From contig JAOADN010000012.1 of the NCBI GenBank assembly GCA_026417295.1, positions 1-53,135 on the forward strand: 53,135 nucleotides of DNA, given 5' to 3'. The position numbers and the translations under genes were made by a program. Below are positions 15,828 through 25,375 of the stretch, one piece after another; the stretch's first letter is position 1; every line of letters begins with the position of its first letter. Origin of the DNA: Paracoccaceae bacterium (GTDB taxonomy: Bacteria; Pseudomonadota; Alphaproteobacteria; Rhodobacterales; Rhodobacteraceae). The notes beneath the pieces were generated by a model, which ran no database searches, had not been told where the DNA came from, and saw only the letters and a program-made list of their open reading frames with translations.

Positions 15828-16808
15828 TCAGGCAAGGCCGGCTGCGGCAAGAAACAGCGCAACGATCAGGCCGGCGTCGCGGTTCGAGCGGAAGACCCGC
15901 AGGCAGGAATCGGGATCGTCGATGTCGAGCCGGCGCATCTGCCACAGCAGGTGCCAGCCGAAGGCCCAGGGCGCCGCCATGGCAATGGCGATGCGCAGGG
16001 GCGGAGCCGCGGGCAGGAGCGCGACGAGGATCGAGGCCGACATCAGCAGGACGCCGGCGACGAGGAAGACGGCAAGCCAGCGCCCGGTCGCCGCCCCGAA
16101 GAGCCGGGCCGTGGACCTGACGCCGATCAGCACGTCGTCCTCGCGGTCCTGGTGGGCATAGATCGTGTCGTAGAAGAGCGTCCAGGCGATGCCGGCGAGG
16201 TAGAGCAGAAGGGCGGCAAGGCCGGGCCGGCCGGAATGGGCGGCATGGGCGAGCAGCACGCCCCAGTTGAAGGCGAGGCCGAGGAAGAGCTGCGGCCACC
16301 AGGTGAAGCGCTTGGCGAAGGGGTAGATGGCGACGAGCCCGAGCGACAGGACGCCCAGAAGGATCGCTGCGGCGTTGAAGGTGAACAGGATGACGGCGGC
16401 CAGCGCCATCTGGGCGATCATCCAGATCCAGGCCTGGCGCAGGGTGACCTGGCCCGAGGGCAGGGGGCGCGACCGCGTGCGGGCGACGGCGGCGTCGAAG
16501 TCGCGGTCGGTGATGTCGTTCCAGGTGCAGCCGGCGCCCCGCATCAGCGCCGCGCCGATGGCGCAGCCGCCGGCGATCCACAGGTCGGAGGGCCGCCAGC
16601 CCGAGACGGAGGCGGCCAGCGCGAGGCCCCACCAGCAGGGCAGGAGCAGCAGCCAGGTGCCGATCGGCCGGTCGGCCCGCGACAGCCGCAGGAAGGGACG
16701 GGCGGCCTCGGGCGCGAAACGGTCCACCCAGTTGTCGGGCGGCGCGTCGGCCACGGGTCCGGGCCGGTCTGGCGTTCGGTCTGGCGGGGCCATAAGTTTC
16801 CCGGTCAT
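15828..16808 (-). CDS. ubiA: 4-hydroxybenzoate polyprenyltransferase
   Basis: UbiA attaches the polyprenyl tail to 4-hydroxybenzoate, the first membrane step of ubiquinone synthesis. The protein (326 residues) has eight to nine hydrophobic helices and both aspartate-rich metal motifs, NDITDRDFD and YDTIYAHQDREDD. The first ATG (16808) overlaps the divergent rsmE ATG in a shared CATG. A second in-frame ATG at 16793 (MAPPDRTP) would leave a 13-base gap and is an equal candidate. The polyprenyl chain is likely made by the synthase at 37048-38049. Confidence 0.95.
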   Translation of the reverse strand: MTGKLMAPPDRTPDRPGPVADAPPDNWVDRFAPEAARPFLRLSRADRPIGTWLLLLPCWWGLALAASVSGWRPSDLWIAGGCAIGAALMRGAGCTWNDITDRDFDAAVARTRSRPLPSGQVTLRQAWIWMIAQMALAAVILFTFNAAAILLGVLSLGLVAIYPFAKRFTWWPQLFLGLAFNWGVLLAHAAHSGRPGLAALLLYLAGIAWTLFYDTIYAHQDREDDVLIGVRSTARLFGAATGRWLAVFLVAGVLLMSASILVALLPAAPPLRIAIAMAAPWAFGWHLLWQMRRLDIDDPDSCLRVFRSNRDAGLIVALFLAAAGLA

Positions 16809-17529
16809 GGGCGCGGCGAGGATCAGGCTGTATGTAGACCACCCGCTTGCGGCGGGGCAATCGCTGCCGCTGCAGCCCGATCAGGCGCATTACCTGACCG
16901 GGGTCATGCGGCTGGCGGACGGCGCGGCGGTGCTGGCCTTCGACGGGCGGAGCGGCGAGTGGCTGTGCACCCTGGGCCTGGAGGGGCGGCGCCGCGCGAC
17001 GCTGACCCCGGTGCGGCAGACGCGGCCCCAGGCCGATCCGCCGGACCTGTGGCTTCTCTTCGCGCCGCTGAAGAAGGCGCGGACCGACTTCGTCGTCGAG
17101 AAGGCGGTCGAGCTGGGCGTGCGCCGCATCCTGCCCGTGCAGACCGCCTTCACCTCGGCCGAGCGCATCCGGCGCGAGCGCCTGCAGGCCCAGGCGCGCG
17201 AGGCGGCCGAGCAGTGCGGGGCGCTGGCGGTGCCGGAGGTCGCGGGGCTTCGCCCGCTGGCGCAGGTGCTGGCGGGCTGGGACGCCGGGCGCGACCTGAT
17301 CTTCTGCGACGAGGCGATGGCCGGGCCCTCGGGCGACCTGCCGGCCCGCGGGCGGCCGGCGGCGGTTCTGGTCGGGCCGGAGGGCGGATTCGAGGCCGGC
17401 GAGCGGGCGCGGCTGCACGCCCTGCCCTTCGCGCGCCCGCTGGCGCTGGGCCCGCGGATCCTGCGCGCCGAGACGGCGGCGGTGGCCGCGCTGGTCCTGT
17501 GGCAGCGCGCGGCCGGGGACTGGGCATGA
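16807..17529 (+). CDS. rsmE: 16S rRNA (uracil(1498)-N3)-methyltransferase
   Basis: RsmE methylates U1498 of 16S rRNA. The 240-residue protein has the N-terminal PUA-like part (MGAARIRLYVDHPL) and the knotted SPOUT domain with LVGPEGGFEAGE and LALGPRILRAETA. The start is the ATG at 16807, within the palindromic CATG shared with ubiA. The stop overlaps the next start (ATGA). Confidence 0.95.
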   Translation: MGAARIRLYVDHPLAAGQSLPLQPDQAHYLTGVMRLADGAAVLAFDGRSGEWLCTLGLEGRRRATLTPVRQTRPQADPPDLWLLFAPLKKARTDFVVEKAVELGVRRILPVQTAFTSAERIRRERLQAQAREAAEQCGALAVPEVAGLRPLAQVLAGWDAGRDLIFCDEAMAGPSGDLPARGRPAAVLVGPEGGFEAGERARLHALPFARPLALGPRILRAETAAVAALVLWQRAAGDWA

Positions 17530-18023
17530 GGCGCGCGACCCCCGCGCAGGGCCTGGCACGCCGGGGCGAGACCCTGGCCGCGCTTCTGGGCGTGGCCGGG
17601 GGATTGTGGATCTTCCTTCTGGGCGGCTGGCTGTTCTGGCCGCTGGGCGCGCTGGTCATGGCGGTGGCGGGCGCCTGGGCCGTGCTGGCCTGGCGGCGCG
17701 CGCGCTTCGTCCGCCCGGCCGAGGCGCCCGGCGTGGTCGAGGTGGACGAGGGGCAGATCGGCTACTACGCGCATGATTTCGGGGGATTCGTGGCGCTGGC
17801 GGAGCTTTCCGAGATCCGCGTCGTCGAGGCCGCCGGCCACCGCGCCTGGCGGCTGCGCACGGCCGGCGGCGAGATGCTGACGATCCCCCTGTCCGCGGCG
17901 GGGGCCGAGCGTCTCTTCGAGGCCTTTTCGTCACTGCCGGGGCTGGATACCGGCGCCCTGGTCCGGGCGATGGACGCACCGCCGGCGGCGCATCCGCTGT
18001 GGCGGCGGGCCGCGCCGCCCTGA
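17526..18023 (+). CDS. Membrane protein of unknown function
   Basis: A 165-residue protein with two adjacent membrane helices (about residues 15-55, LLGVAGGLWIFLLGGWLFW and the following stretch) and a soluble C-terminal half of about 100 residues (VVEVDEGQIGYYAHDFGGF, LRTAGGEMLTIPL). The soluble part looks like a PH-like beta domain, which is a guess. It overlaps rsmE by four bases and so is part of its operon. A conserved counterpart near rsmE in relatives is plausible but untested. Confidence 0.75.
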   Translation: MRRATPAQGLARRGETLAALLGVAGGLWIFLLGGWLFWPLGALVMAVAGAWAVLAWRRARFVRPAEAPGVVEVDEGQIGYYAHDFGGFVALAELSEIRVVEAAGHRAWRLRTAGGEMLTIPLSAAGAERLFEAFSSLPGLDTGALVRAMDAPPAAHPLWRRAAPP

Positions 18024-18155
18024 CCCGCCGGGCCGGACATATCACGATTTTTCATGACGGCGGACGGCCGCTGCCCCCGGGCCTCGGCTTGACTCGGCAC
18101 CCGGGGCGTTCCACGTCTCACCTTCCCGTGCGGCGGCAGAAGGCAGACGCGGACG

Positions 18156-19502
18156 ATGTCGATCCCACAATCGGGCGGCGGCCCCATCGAGAGCTTCGGC
18201 CAGCTTGCCGAATACCTCGCCGCGGGGTGCAAGCCCAGGGCCGAGTGGCGGATCGGGACCGAGCACGAGAAGTTCGGCTTCCTCACCGACACGCTGATGC
18301 CCCTGCCCTACGAGGGGCCGCGTTCGGTGAAGGCCGTCCTGGAGGGACTGCGCGACCGCTTCGGCTGGTCCGAGGTGCTGGAGCAGGGCCGGATCATCGG
18401 CCTGACGCGCAACGGGGCCAATGTCAGCCTGGAACCGGGGGGGCAGCTGGAACTGTCGGGCGCGCCCCTGCGCACGGTCGGCGAGACGGCGGCGGAGATC
18501 GACGCCCACCTGCGCGAGGTTCATGCGGTGCTTGAGCCCATGGGCGCCGGCGTGCTGGGGCTGGGCGCGGCGCCGGAATGGACCCATGCCGACATGCCGA
18601 TGATGCCGAAGGGGCGCTACCGGCTGATGACCGACTACATGGGGCGGGTCGGCACGCACGGCACGCAGATGATGTACCGGACCTGCACCGTGCAGGTGAA
18701 CCTGGACTATGCCTCGGAAGCCGACATGGTGCAGAAGCTGCGGGTGGCGCTGGCCCTGCAGCCGGTGGCGACCGCGCTGTTCGCCAACTCGCCCTTCTTC
18801 GAGGGACGCCCCAACGGGCACCGGAGCTGGCGCAGCCGCATCTGGCGGTCGCTGGACGAGGCGCGGACCGGGATGCTGCCCTTCGCCTTCGAGCCGGGCA
18901 TGGGGTTCCAGCGCTATGTCGACTGGGTTCTCGACGTGCCGATGTACTTCGTCTACCGCGACGGGCGCTACATCGACGCGCTGGGACAGTCGTTCCGCGA
19001 CTTCCTGAAGGGCGAGCTGCCCGCCCTTCCGGGCGAGAAGCCGACGCTGAGCGACTGGGCCGATCACATGACGACCGTCTTTCCCGAGGCGCGCGTCAAG
19101 CGCTACATCGAGATGCGCGGGGCCGATGCGGGCGACGTGCCGCATCTGGCGGCGCTGCCGGCCTTCTGGGTGGGCCTGATGTACGACCAGTCGGCGCTGG
19201 ACGCCGCCTGGGATCTTGTGAAGGGTCTGGACGCCGGCACCCGGCAGGGCCTGCGCGTGGCGGCCTCGGTCTCGGCGCTGCAGGGCGAGGCGGGGGGCGT
19301 GCGGCTGGACGGTCTGGCCGCGCGGGCGGTGGAGATCTCGGCGGCGGGGCTTGCCGCGCGCGGCCTGGGCGAGGAGCGGTTCCTCGACCCGCTGCGCGAG
19401 AGCCTTGCGACCGGCCAGGTGCAGGCCGATCGCTGGCTGGCCAGGTATCACGGCGAATGGGGCGGCAGGCTGGCGCCGATCTACCGCGAGGCGGCGCTGT
19501 AG
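18156..19502 (+). CDS. gshA: Glutamate--cysteine ligase, class III (plant type)
   Basis: This enzyme makes gamma-glutamylcysteine, the first step to glutathione. The 448-residue protein belongs to the plant/alphaproteobacterial class (GCS2-like). It shows FRIGTEHEKFGF-type residues (RIGTEHEKFGF, around 30-40), the substrate loop RNGANVSLEPGGQLELSGAP, and MYRTCTVQVNLDY. The start MSIPQSGGGPIESF is the family start. It stands alone, 132 bases after the previous gene, and converges with plsY, with only six bases between the stops. Confidence 0.95.
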   Translation: MSIPQSGGGPIESFGQLAEYLAAGCKPRAEWRIGTEHEKFGFLTDTLMPLPYEGPRSVKAVLEGLRDRFGWSEVLEQGRIIGLTRNGANVSLEPGGQLELSGAPLRTVGETAAEIDAHLREVHAVLEPMGAGVLGLGAAPEWTHADMPMMPKGRYRLMTDYMGRVGTHGTQMMYRTCTVQVNLDYASEADMVQKLRVALALQPVATALFANSPFFEGRPNGHRSWRSRIWRSLDEARTGMLPFAFEPGMGFQRYVDWVLDVPMYFVYRDGRYIDALGQSFRDFLKGELPALPGEKPTLSDWADHMTTVFPEARVKRYIEMRGADAGDVPHLAALPAFWVGLMYDQSALDAAWDLVKGLDAGTRQGLRVAASVSALQGEAGGVRLDGLAARAVEISAAGLAARGLGEERFLDPLRESLATGQVQADRWLARYHGEWGGRLAPIYREAAL

Positions 19503-19508
19503 GGGCGG

Positions 19509-20120
19509 CTACTTGTGCTTGCGGCCGATGCGCGGCTCGGTCCCGGCCTTGATGCGCTCGATGTTGGGCAGGTGCCTCCAGATCACCAGCGCCCCGAGCG
19601 TGGCCGCGAGCAGCGCGACCTGCGCGAAGCCGAGGAACGCCGCCCAGACGCAGGAGAACGTGGCCGCTGCCAGCGCCCCCATCGACGAGATGCGCGTCAC
19701 CAGGACGGCGGCGAGCCAGGTCAGGCAGGCGGCGAGGCCGACCGGCCAGGCGAGGGCGAAGAGCACGCCGAGGAAGGTGGCCACCCCCTTGCCGCCGCGG
19801 AAGCCGAGCCAGACCGGAAAGAGATGGCCGAGGACGGCGGCCAGGGCGGCGAGCTGCGCGGCATCCTCGTCCCAAAGGGCGCGCGCGATCAGGACGGCCG
19901 CGGCGCCCTTGCCGGCGTCGAGGAGCAGCGTGGCCAGCGCCGCGCCCTTCGAGCCGGTGCGCAGGACGTTGGTGGCGCCGATGTTGCCCGACCCGATGCC
20001 GCGGATGTCCTGCATCCCGAGCGCCCGGGTGATGAGCAGGCCGAAGGGGACCGACCCGAGCAGGTAGCCGATGAGGGCAGCGAGGGCGAGGCCGGCCGCG
20101 CCGGTGGTGATCTCAGGCAT
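19509..20120 (-). CDS. plsY: Acyl-phosphate--glycerol-3-phosphate acyltransferase
   Basis: PlsY adds the first acyl chain to glycerol-3-phosphate in phospholipid synthesis. The 203-residue protein has about five to six membrane segments and the three conserved motifs: GSVPFG, GSGNIGATN with LLDAGKG, and GHLFPVWLGFRGGKGVAT. Its start lies inside the 3' end of the pyrC-like gene (8-base overlap), so pyrB, pyrC-like and plsY form one operon. Confidence 0.95.
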   Translation of the reverse strand: MPEITTGAAGLALAALIGYLLGSVPFGLLITRALGMQDIRGIGSGNIGATNVLRTGSKGAALATLLLDAGKGAAAVLIARALWDEDAAQLAALAAVLGHLFPVWLGFRGGKGVATFLGVLFALAWPVGLAACLTWLAAVLVTRISSMGALAAATFSCVWAAFLGFAQVALLAATLGALVIWRHLPNIERIKAGTEPRIGRKHK

Positions 20121-21459
20121 CGGCCGCCTCCCGGCTGTAGACCTCGCGCCCGGCGACGAAACTGCGCAGGACGCGGCCCTGCATCCTTGCGCCGTCGAAG
20201 GGCGTGTTCCTGCATTTCGACCGCAGCGCGAAGCGGTCCAGCACGAAGGGGGCGTCGGGATCGAACAGGACCAGATCGGCCGGCGCGCCCGGCGACAGGC
20301 GCCCCTGGGGCAGGCCGAGGCGCCGCGCCGGATTCAGCGACAGGGCGCGGAAGAGCCGGGGCAGAAGGATCTGTTCGGCGTGATAGAGCCGCAATGCCGC
20401 CGGCAGGATCGTTTCGAGCGCGACCGCGCCCGAGGCCGCCTCCTCGAAGGGCAGGCGCTTGGACTCCTCGTCCTGGGGGGTGTGCATCGAGGCGATGACG
20501 TCGATCAGGCCGGTCGCGACCGCCTCGACCACGGCCATCCGGTCGTCCTCGGACCGCAGGGGGGGCTTGAGCTTGAAGAAGGTGCGGTACTCGCCGATGT
20601 CGAGCTCGTTCAGCGTCAGGTGGTGGATCGAGACGCCCGCGGTCACGTCGAGCCCGGCGCGCCTGGCCCGTTCGAGCGCGGGCAGGGCACGGGCCGTGGT
20701 GATCTGGTCGGCGTGGTAGCGCGCGCCCGTCATCTCGACCAGCGCGAGGTCGCGCTCGAGCCCCATGCGCTCGGCCATCGGCGAGACGCCGGGCAGCCCC
20801 CGGAGCGAGGCGAAGCGGCCCGAGGTGGCGGCCGCCCCGGCGCTGAGCGCGGGGTCCTGCGGGTGGCCGACGACCAGCGCCCCGAGGCCCCTGGCATAGG
20901 TCAGGGCGCGGGCCATGACCTTGCTGTCGGCGATGACGTGGTCGCCGTCGGAGAAGGCGATCGCGCCGGCATCGAGGAGAAAGCCGATCTCGGTCATCTC
21001 GCGCCCCTGGCGGCCCCTGGTGAGGGTCGCCATGTGGCGGATGCGGACGGCGCAGTCCTCGGCCGCGCGCCTGGTCACGAATTCGAGGATCTCGGGCGTG
21101 TCGATGGCCGGGTCGGTATCGGCACGGGCGATGATCGTGGTGACGCCGCCGGCGGCGGCGGCGAGGCCCGCGGAGCGGAAGCTTTCCTTGTGGCGCTCGC
21201 CGGGCTCGCCGATCCTGACGCCCAGGTCGACGATGCCGGGGGCGAGGCAGCGCCCGGCGCAGTCGATCACGGCGGCGCCGGCGGGGGCGGGCGCACCGAT
21301 CGCGGCGATGAGGCCGTTGCGGACGGTGAGCGCGCCGGGCGCGTCGGTCAGGGCCTCGGGGTCGATGAGCCGGGCATTGACGAAGTGGAGGGACCCGCCC
21401 GACGCCGCGGCGCCGGGCGCGGCCGGGCGCGGCGCCCGGGCTTCCGGCGGGGCGCTCAT
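20113..21459 (-). CDS. Dihydroorotase-like protein (probable inactive PyrC')
   Basis: A 448-residue amidohydrolase-fold protein of the type I dihydroorotase family, overlapping pyrB by four bases. The usual metal-binding HxH in DxHxHxREPG is replaced by G80-V81-R82 ([10 protein letters not shown]). The usual TDHAP segment with the catalytic aspartate reads SMHTPQ (M325). Two other histidine positions remain (H199, H249). It therefore looks catalytically dead. In Pseudomonas an inactive PyrC' encoded next to pyrB is needed to assemble aspartate carbamoyltransferase; this arrangement fits. If so, a working dihydroorotase must be encoded elsewhere. An Ala/Pro-rich N-terminus of about 20 residues precedes the domain. 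Confidence 0.88.
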   Translation of the reverse strand: MSAPPEARAPRPAAPGAAASGGSLHFVNARLIDPEALTDAPGALTVRNGLIAAIGAPAPAGAAVIDCAGRCLAPGIVDLGVRIGEPGERHKESFRSAGLAAAAGGVTTIIARADTDPAIDTPEILEFVTRRAAEDCAVRIRHMATLTRGRQGREMTEIGFLLDAGAIAFSDGDHVIADSKVMARALTYARGLGALVVGHPQDPALSAGAAATSGRFASLRGLPGVSPMAERMGLERDLALVEMTGARYHADQITTARALPALERARRAGLDVTAGVSIHHLTLNELDIGEYRTFFKLKPPLRSEDDRMAVVEAVATGLIDVIASMHTPQDEESKRLPFEEAASGAVALETILPAALRLYHAEQILLPRLFRALSLNPARRLGLPQGRLSPGAPADLVLFDPDAPFVLDRFALRSKCRNTPFDGARMQGRVLRSFVAGREVYSREAADA

Positions 21460-22421
21460 GCCATCACCCCCGCCGCCTTCGCGCCGCGCTCGGCCCTGAG
21501 GTTGCGCGCCAGCAGGTCCATGCAGGCCATGCGCACGGCCACCCCCATCTCGACCTGGTCCTGGATGACGCTGCGGTTGATGTCGTCGGCGAGCGTCCCG
21601 TCGATCTCGACCCCGCGGTTCATCGGGCCGGGATGCATGACGATGGCATCCGGCCTGGCCGCCGCGAGCTTGGCCGCATCCAGCCCGTAGCGGTGGTAGT
21701 ATTCGCGTTCCGAGGGGATGAAGCCGCCGTCCATGCGTTCGCGCTGGAGCCGCAGCATCATCACCACGTCGGCGTCCCGCAGCCCCTCGGCCATGTCGTC
21801 GGTGACCTCGCAGCCGAAATCCCCCACGCCGGCGGGCATCAGCGTCGGCGGGCCGATCAGGCGCACGCGGTTCTCCATCCTGGCGAGGAGCAGGAGGTTC
21901 GACCGCGCCACGCGGGAATGCGCGATGTCGCCGCAGATCGCCACCGTCAGGCGATGCAGCCGCCCCTTGGCGCGGCGGATCGTCAGCGCGTCGAGCAGCG
22001 CCTGGGTCGGATGTTCGTGGCGCCCGTCGCCGGCGTTCAGAACCGCGCAGTCCTGCACCTTCTGGGCCAGCAGGTGGACGGCGCCCGAGGAGGGATGACG
22101 CACCACGAGCAGGTCGGGATGCATGGCATTCAGGCTGAGCGCGGTGTCGATCAGCGTCTCGCCCTTGCGGACCGAGGAAGTGGCGACCGACATGTTCATG
22201 ACATCGGCGCCGAGCCGCTTGCCCGCCAGCTCGAACGAGGCCTGGGTGCGGGTCGAGACCTCGAAGAACATGTTGATCTGGGTCAGCCCCTCGAGCGCGT
22301 CGCCGTGCTTCACCGTGCGGCGGTTCAGGTCGACATAGCGTTCGGCAAGATCGAGCACGGCGCGGATCTCGTCGGGGGACAGATGCTCGATCCCCAAGAG
22401 GTGGCGCGCGCGGAAGGTCAT
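21456..22421 (-). CDS. pyrB: Aspartate carbamoyltransferase catalytic subunit
   Basis: PyrB joins carbamoyl phosphate and aspartate in pyrimidine synthesis. The 321-residue protein has the carbamoyl-phosphate motif [34 protein letters not shown] and [12 protein letters not shown]. Start [14 protein letters not shown] at 22421. It leads the pyrB-pyrC'-plsY operon and diverges from the uracil-DNA glycosylase gene across about 120 bases. Confidence 0.96.
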   Translation of the reverse strand: MTFRARHLLGIEHLSPDEIRAVLDLAERYVDLNRRTVKHGDALEGLTQINMFFEVSTRTQASFELAGKRLGADVMNMSVATSSVRKGETLIDTALSLNAMHPDLLVVRHPSSGAVHLLAQKVQDCAVLNAGDGRHEHPTQALLDALTIRRAKGRLHRLTVAICGDIAHSRVARSNLLLLARMENRVRLIGPPTLMPAGVGDFGCEVTDDMAEGLRDADVVMMLRLQRERMDGGFIPSEREYYHRYGLDAAKLAAARPDAIVMHPGPMNRGVEIDGTLADDINRSVIQDQVEMGVAVRMACMDLLARNLRAERGAKAAGVMA

Positions 22422-22543
22422 GCAGGTCCCCGGTTCTGGGCCGGTTATTGCAAAAGCCGCGCGGACTGTCAGCCCTTTCCGCGCCGCGGCCTTGCCGATC
22501 GCGCCGGATGGCCAAGCGCGGCCGGAGCGCCTAGATTTCGCGC

Positions 22544-23347
22544 ATGAGCGACGCAGAGACACGGGAGGCGATGCTGGCGGCCCTGGCCTGGCAGGTCGAA
22601 CTTGGCGCGGACGAACCCGTGGGCGACGCGCCGGTGAACCGCTATGCGGCCCCGGCCGAGGCGTCGTCACCGGCGCAGGCCCGGGCGCCGGGGCCGGCGA
22701 CCGCGGCGGCGGCCCCCGGACCCGCGCCCGTCGACGGGTCCGCGGCGGACCCCGTGGCCGAGGCCGAGGCGCTGGCAGCCGCGGCCGCGACGCTGGAGGC
22801 GCTGGCCGCGGCGCAGGCCGCCTATGACCGCTGCGAGCTGAAGAGGGGCGCGCGCAGCTTCGTCTTTGCCGACGGCAATCCGGGCGCGCGGGTGATGATC
22901 GTGGGCGAGGCGCCGGGGCGCGAGGAGGACATCGAGGGCCGGCCCTTCGTCGGCCGGGCCGGGCAGCTTCTGGACAGGATGTTCGCCGCGATCGGCCTGT
23001 CGCGCAGCGCGCCCGACCCGGAGGCCGCGATCTACATCACCAACGTCATGCCCTGGCGCCCGCCGGGCAACCGCGAGCCCGAACCGGCGGAGATGGCGAT
23101 GATGCAGCCCTTCCTGCGGCGGCATGTCGAACTGGCCGGCCCCGACATCCTGGTCCTGATGGGCAACACGCCCTGCGCGGCCCTTCTGGGACGGCGGGGA
23201 ATCACCAGGCTGCGCGGGACCTGGACCGAGGCCCTGGGGCGGCCGGCCCTGCCGATGACGCATCCCGCCTACCTGCTGCGCAACCCCGAGGCCAAGCGCG
23301 AGGCCTGGGCCGACCTTCTGGAAATCAGGGCGAGGCTGGACGGATGA
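22544..23347 (+). CDS. Uracil-DNA glycosylase, family 4-like
   Basis: A 267-residue protein. The first 85 residues are an Ala/Pro-rich low-complexity leader. The glycosylase fold follows with [33 protein letters not shown] and MTHPAYLLR, matching family 4 uracil-DNA glycosylases. Classical family 4 enzymes carry four cysteines for a [4Fe-4S] cluster. This protein has only two cysteines in total (in YDRCEL and NTPCAAL), so that cluster should be absent. It overlaps moaB by four bases. Confidence 0.88.
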   Translation: MSDAETREAMLAALAWQVELGADEPVGDAPVNRYAAPAEASSPAQARAPGPATAAAAPGPAPVDGSAADPVAEAEALAAAAATLEALAAAQAAYDRCELKRGARSFVFADGNPGARVMIVGEAPGREEDIEGRPFVGRAGQLLDRMFAAIGLSRSAPDPEAAIYITNVMPWRPPGNREPEPAEMAMMQPFLRRHVELAGPDILVLMGNTPCAALLGRRGITRLRGTWTEALGRPALPMTHPAYLLRNPEAKREAWADLLEIRARLDG

Positions 23348-23886
23348 GCCGGATCGACGAGACACGCGACTTCGTTCCCGTCCGCATCGCGGTGCTGGCG
23401 GTTTCGGACACGCGGACCCTGGCCGAGGACCGCTCGGGCGACCTGCTGGTGGAACGGCTGACGGCGGCGGGCCACATCCTTGCCCACCGCGCCATCCTGC
23501 CCGACGACCGGTCGCGGATCGCCGCGCAGCTTCGCGCCTGGGTCGCCGACCCCGGCGTCGATGTCGTCATCACCACGGGCGGCACGGGCCTGACGGGACG
23601 GGATGTCACCGTCGAGGCGCACAGGGAGGTCTACGAGAAGGAGATCGAGGCCTTCGGGACGGTCTTCACGATGGTCTCGATGCAGAAGATCGGGACCTCG
23701 GCCGTCCAGTCCCGGGCGACGGGCGGCGTGGCCGGCGGCACCTACCTGTTCGCCCTGCCCGGCAGCACGGGCGCCTGCCGCGACGCCTGGGACGAGATCC
23801 TGCAATGGCAGCTCGACTACCGTCACCGGCCCTGCAACTTCGTCGAGATCATGCCGCGCCTCGAGGAGCACCGGCGCCGCAAGTAG
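23344..23886 (+). CDS. moaB: Molybdenum cofactor biosynthesis protein MoaB
   Basis: MoaB adenylylates molybdopterin before molybdate insertion in many bacteria, though E. coli relies on MogA for this. The 180-residue protein has the MoCF-binding motifs [27 protein letters not shown] and [14 protein letters not shown]. The ATG overlaps the glycosylase stop (ATGA). It converges with the DsbD-like gene, four bases apart. It adds to the Mo-cofactor genes in this window. Confidence 0.94.
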   Translation: MSRIDETRDFVPVRIAVLAVSDTRTLAEDRSGDLLVERLTAAGHILAHRAILPDDRSRIAAQLRAWVADPGVDVVITTGGTGLTGRDVTVEAHREVYEKEIEAFGTVFTMVSMQKIGTSAVQSRATGGVAGGTYLFALPGSTGACRDAWDEILQWQLDYRHRPCNFVEIMPRLEEHRRRK

Positions 23887-23890
23887 CGGC

Positions 23891-24694
23891 TCAGCCCGTG
23901 CAGCCCTCGATCTCGACCGCGCGGCCACCGCCGAAGACGGTGATGCGCACCTGCGAGCGGTCGAGCGCGAAGGGCCTGGCGTCGGCGGGAACCAGATCGG
24001 CGACCGAGACGAGGGTCGGCCCCGTGCGGCGGCTGTCGGCGGGCGAGACCCAGACCCCGCCATCGGCCACCTCGATGACCGCGAATTCGTCGGCGCCCGG
24101 GCTTGGCAGGCTGGCCGTCGCCGTCAGGCGAAGGCCGTCGCGGAGCGGTTCCACCGCGCAGCGCACGGGCGCATCAAGCCTTTCGGGCTGATCGGCGAGC
24201 GCCGCCTTGACCGCCGCATCGGCGGGCAGGCCCTTGGGCAGTTCGGCCCGGACGCTGAGCGAAAGCGGAACGCAGACCTCGTCGCAGACCCCGAGCTGCA
24301 CGGTTGCGCGGGCGTCGACGGGCGCATCGGGCACGATCGGCGTCAGCTCGATGGGCAGGACGAGTTCGCCGTGATAGCCGAGCGTGCGCATCCCGCCGAC
24401 ATCGATCACCTCGGGGCGCGGCCAGTGGAAGGCGACCGAGCGCAGGTTGCCCGACCCCGTCCAGTCGAACGCGGGCGGGATTCCGGCGTCGCCGGGCGCG
24501 CGCCAGTAGGTCTTCCAGCCGCTGGCGAGGGTAAGGCGCAGCGCCGCCATCCGGGTGCCCGACGGCGTTGTCCAGCCGCCGATCAGTTCGGCCCGGGCGA
24601 TCGGGTCCGGCAGGTCGGCGGCCCGCGCGGCCCCCAGGGGGGCGGCGGCAAGGGCGGCGGCAACGAGAAGGGCGGAGGCTGCGGCGGGTTTCAT
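23891..24694 (-). CDS. Periplasmic DsbD N-terminal-domain-like protein
   Basis: A 267-residue exported protein with a signal peptide ([19 protein letters not shown], cleavage likely after ARA). The mature part resembles the N-terminal domain of the thiol reductase Dsb[21 protein letters not shown], then [14 protein letters not shown] with a CxxxC pair. It lacks the membrane and thioredoxin domains of DsbD. In related bacteria such stand-alone domains may take electrons from a CcdA-like partner; this is inference. It diverges from yqgE. Confidence 0.85.
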   Translation of the reverse strand: MKPAAASALLVAAALAAAPLGAARAADLPDPIARAELIGGWTTPSGTRMAALRLTLASGWKTYWRAPGDAGIPPAFDWTGSGNLRSVAFHWPRPEVIDVGGMRTLGYHGELVLPIELTPIVPDAPVDARATVQLGVCDEVCVPLSLSVRAELPKGLPADAAVKAALADQPERLDAPVRCAVEPLRDGLRLTATASLPSPGADEFAVIEVADGGVWVSPADSRRTGPTLVSVADLVPADARPFALDRSQVRITVFGGGRAVEIEGCTG

Positions 24695-24820
24695 GGCCGG
24701 CGCGAGGATAGGCAAGGCCGGGGGGAAGGAAAGTCACAAATCCGCCAATGCCGGGCGGCCGGGAACGGCGGGGCTTGCCAGAGCCGCGGCGACCCGCGAT
24801 CCTGCCCGGGACGGTGTGCC

Positions 24821-25375
24821 ATGAACCTGAGCGGCAAGCTTCTGATCGCCATGCCCGGAATGGGGGATCCGCGCTTCGAGAAGAGCGTGATCTTCCTCTG
24901 CGCCCATTCCGGCGACGGCGCGATGGGCCTGATCGTCAACAAGCCCGCCCCCGACCTGAGCTTCCGCCACCTGCTGCAGCAGCTCGACATCCCGGTGAGC
25001 GATGCCTCGCGCGACATCCGCGTGCATTTCGGCGGTCCGGTGGAGCACGGGCGCGGCTTCGTGCTGCATTCGGGCGACTACCAGAACGGCAGCTCGACCC
25101 TGAAGGTCGAAGGCGGCTTCGGCATGACGGCGACGCTCGACATCCTCGAGGCGATGGCCAATGGCGGGGGGCCGCGCTCGTCGATCCTGGCGCTGGGCTA
25201 TTCGGGCTGGGGCCCCGGCCAGCTCGAGGCCGAGATCCTGCACAACGGCTGGCTGACGGCCGATGCGACGCCCGAGATCGTCTTCGACCCCGACGACCGG
25301 TCGAAATGGGCGCGAGCGGTGCGCCAGCTGGGCATCGACCCGCTGCACCTGTCGCCCGTCGCGGGGCGCGCCTAG
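24821..25375 (+). CDS. YqgE/AlgH family protein (UPF0301)
   Basis: A 184-residue protein starting [20 protein letters not shown] with [26 protein letters not shown] and [13 protein letters not shown]. This is the YqgE/AlgH family, widespread in Gram-negative bacteria. Its biochemical role is not settled. The ATG at 24821 gives the family start. Its end overlaps the Sua5-like gene on the other strand by four bases. Confidence 0.93.
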   Translation: MNLSGKLLIAMPGMGDPRFEKSVIFLCAHSGDGAMGLIVNKPAPDLSFRHLLQQLDIPVSDASRDIRVHFGGPVEHGRGFVLHSGDYQNGSSTLKVEGGFGMTATLDILEAMANGGGPRSSILALGYSGWGPGQLEAEILHNGWLTADATPEIVFDPDDRSKWARAVRQLGIDPLHLSPVAGRA

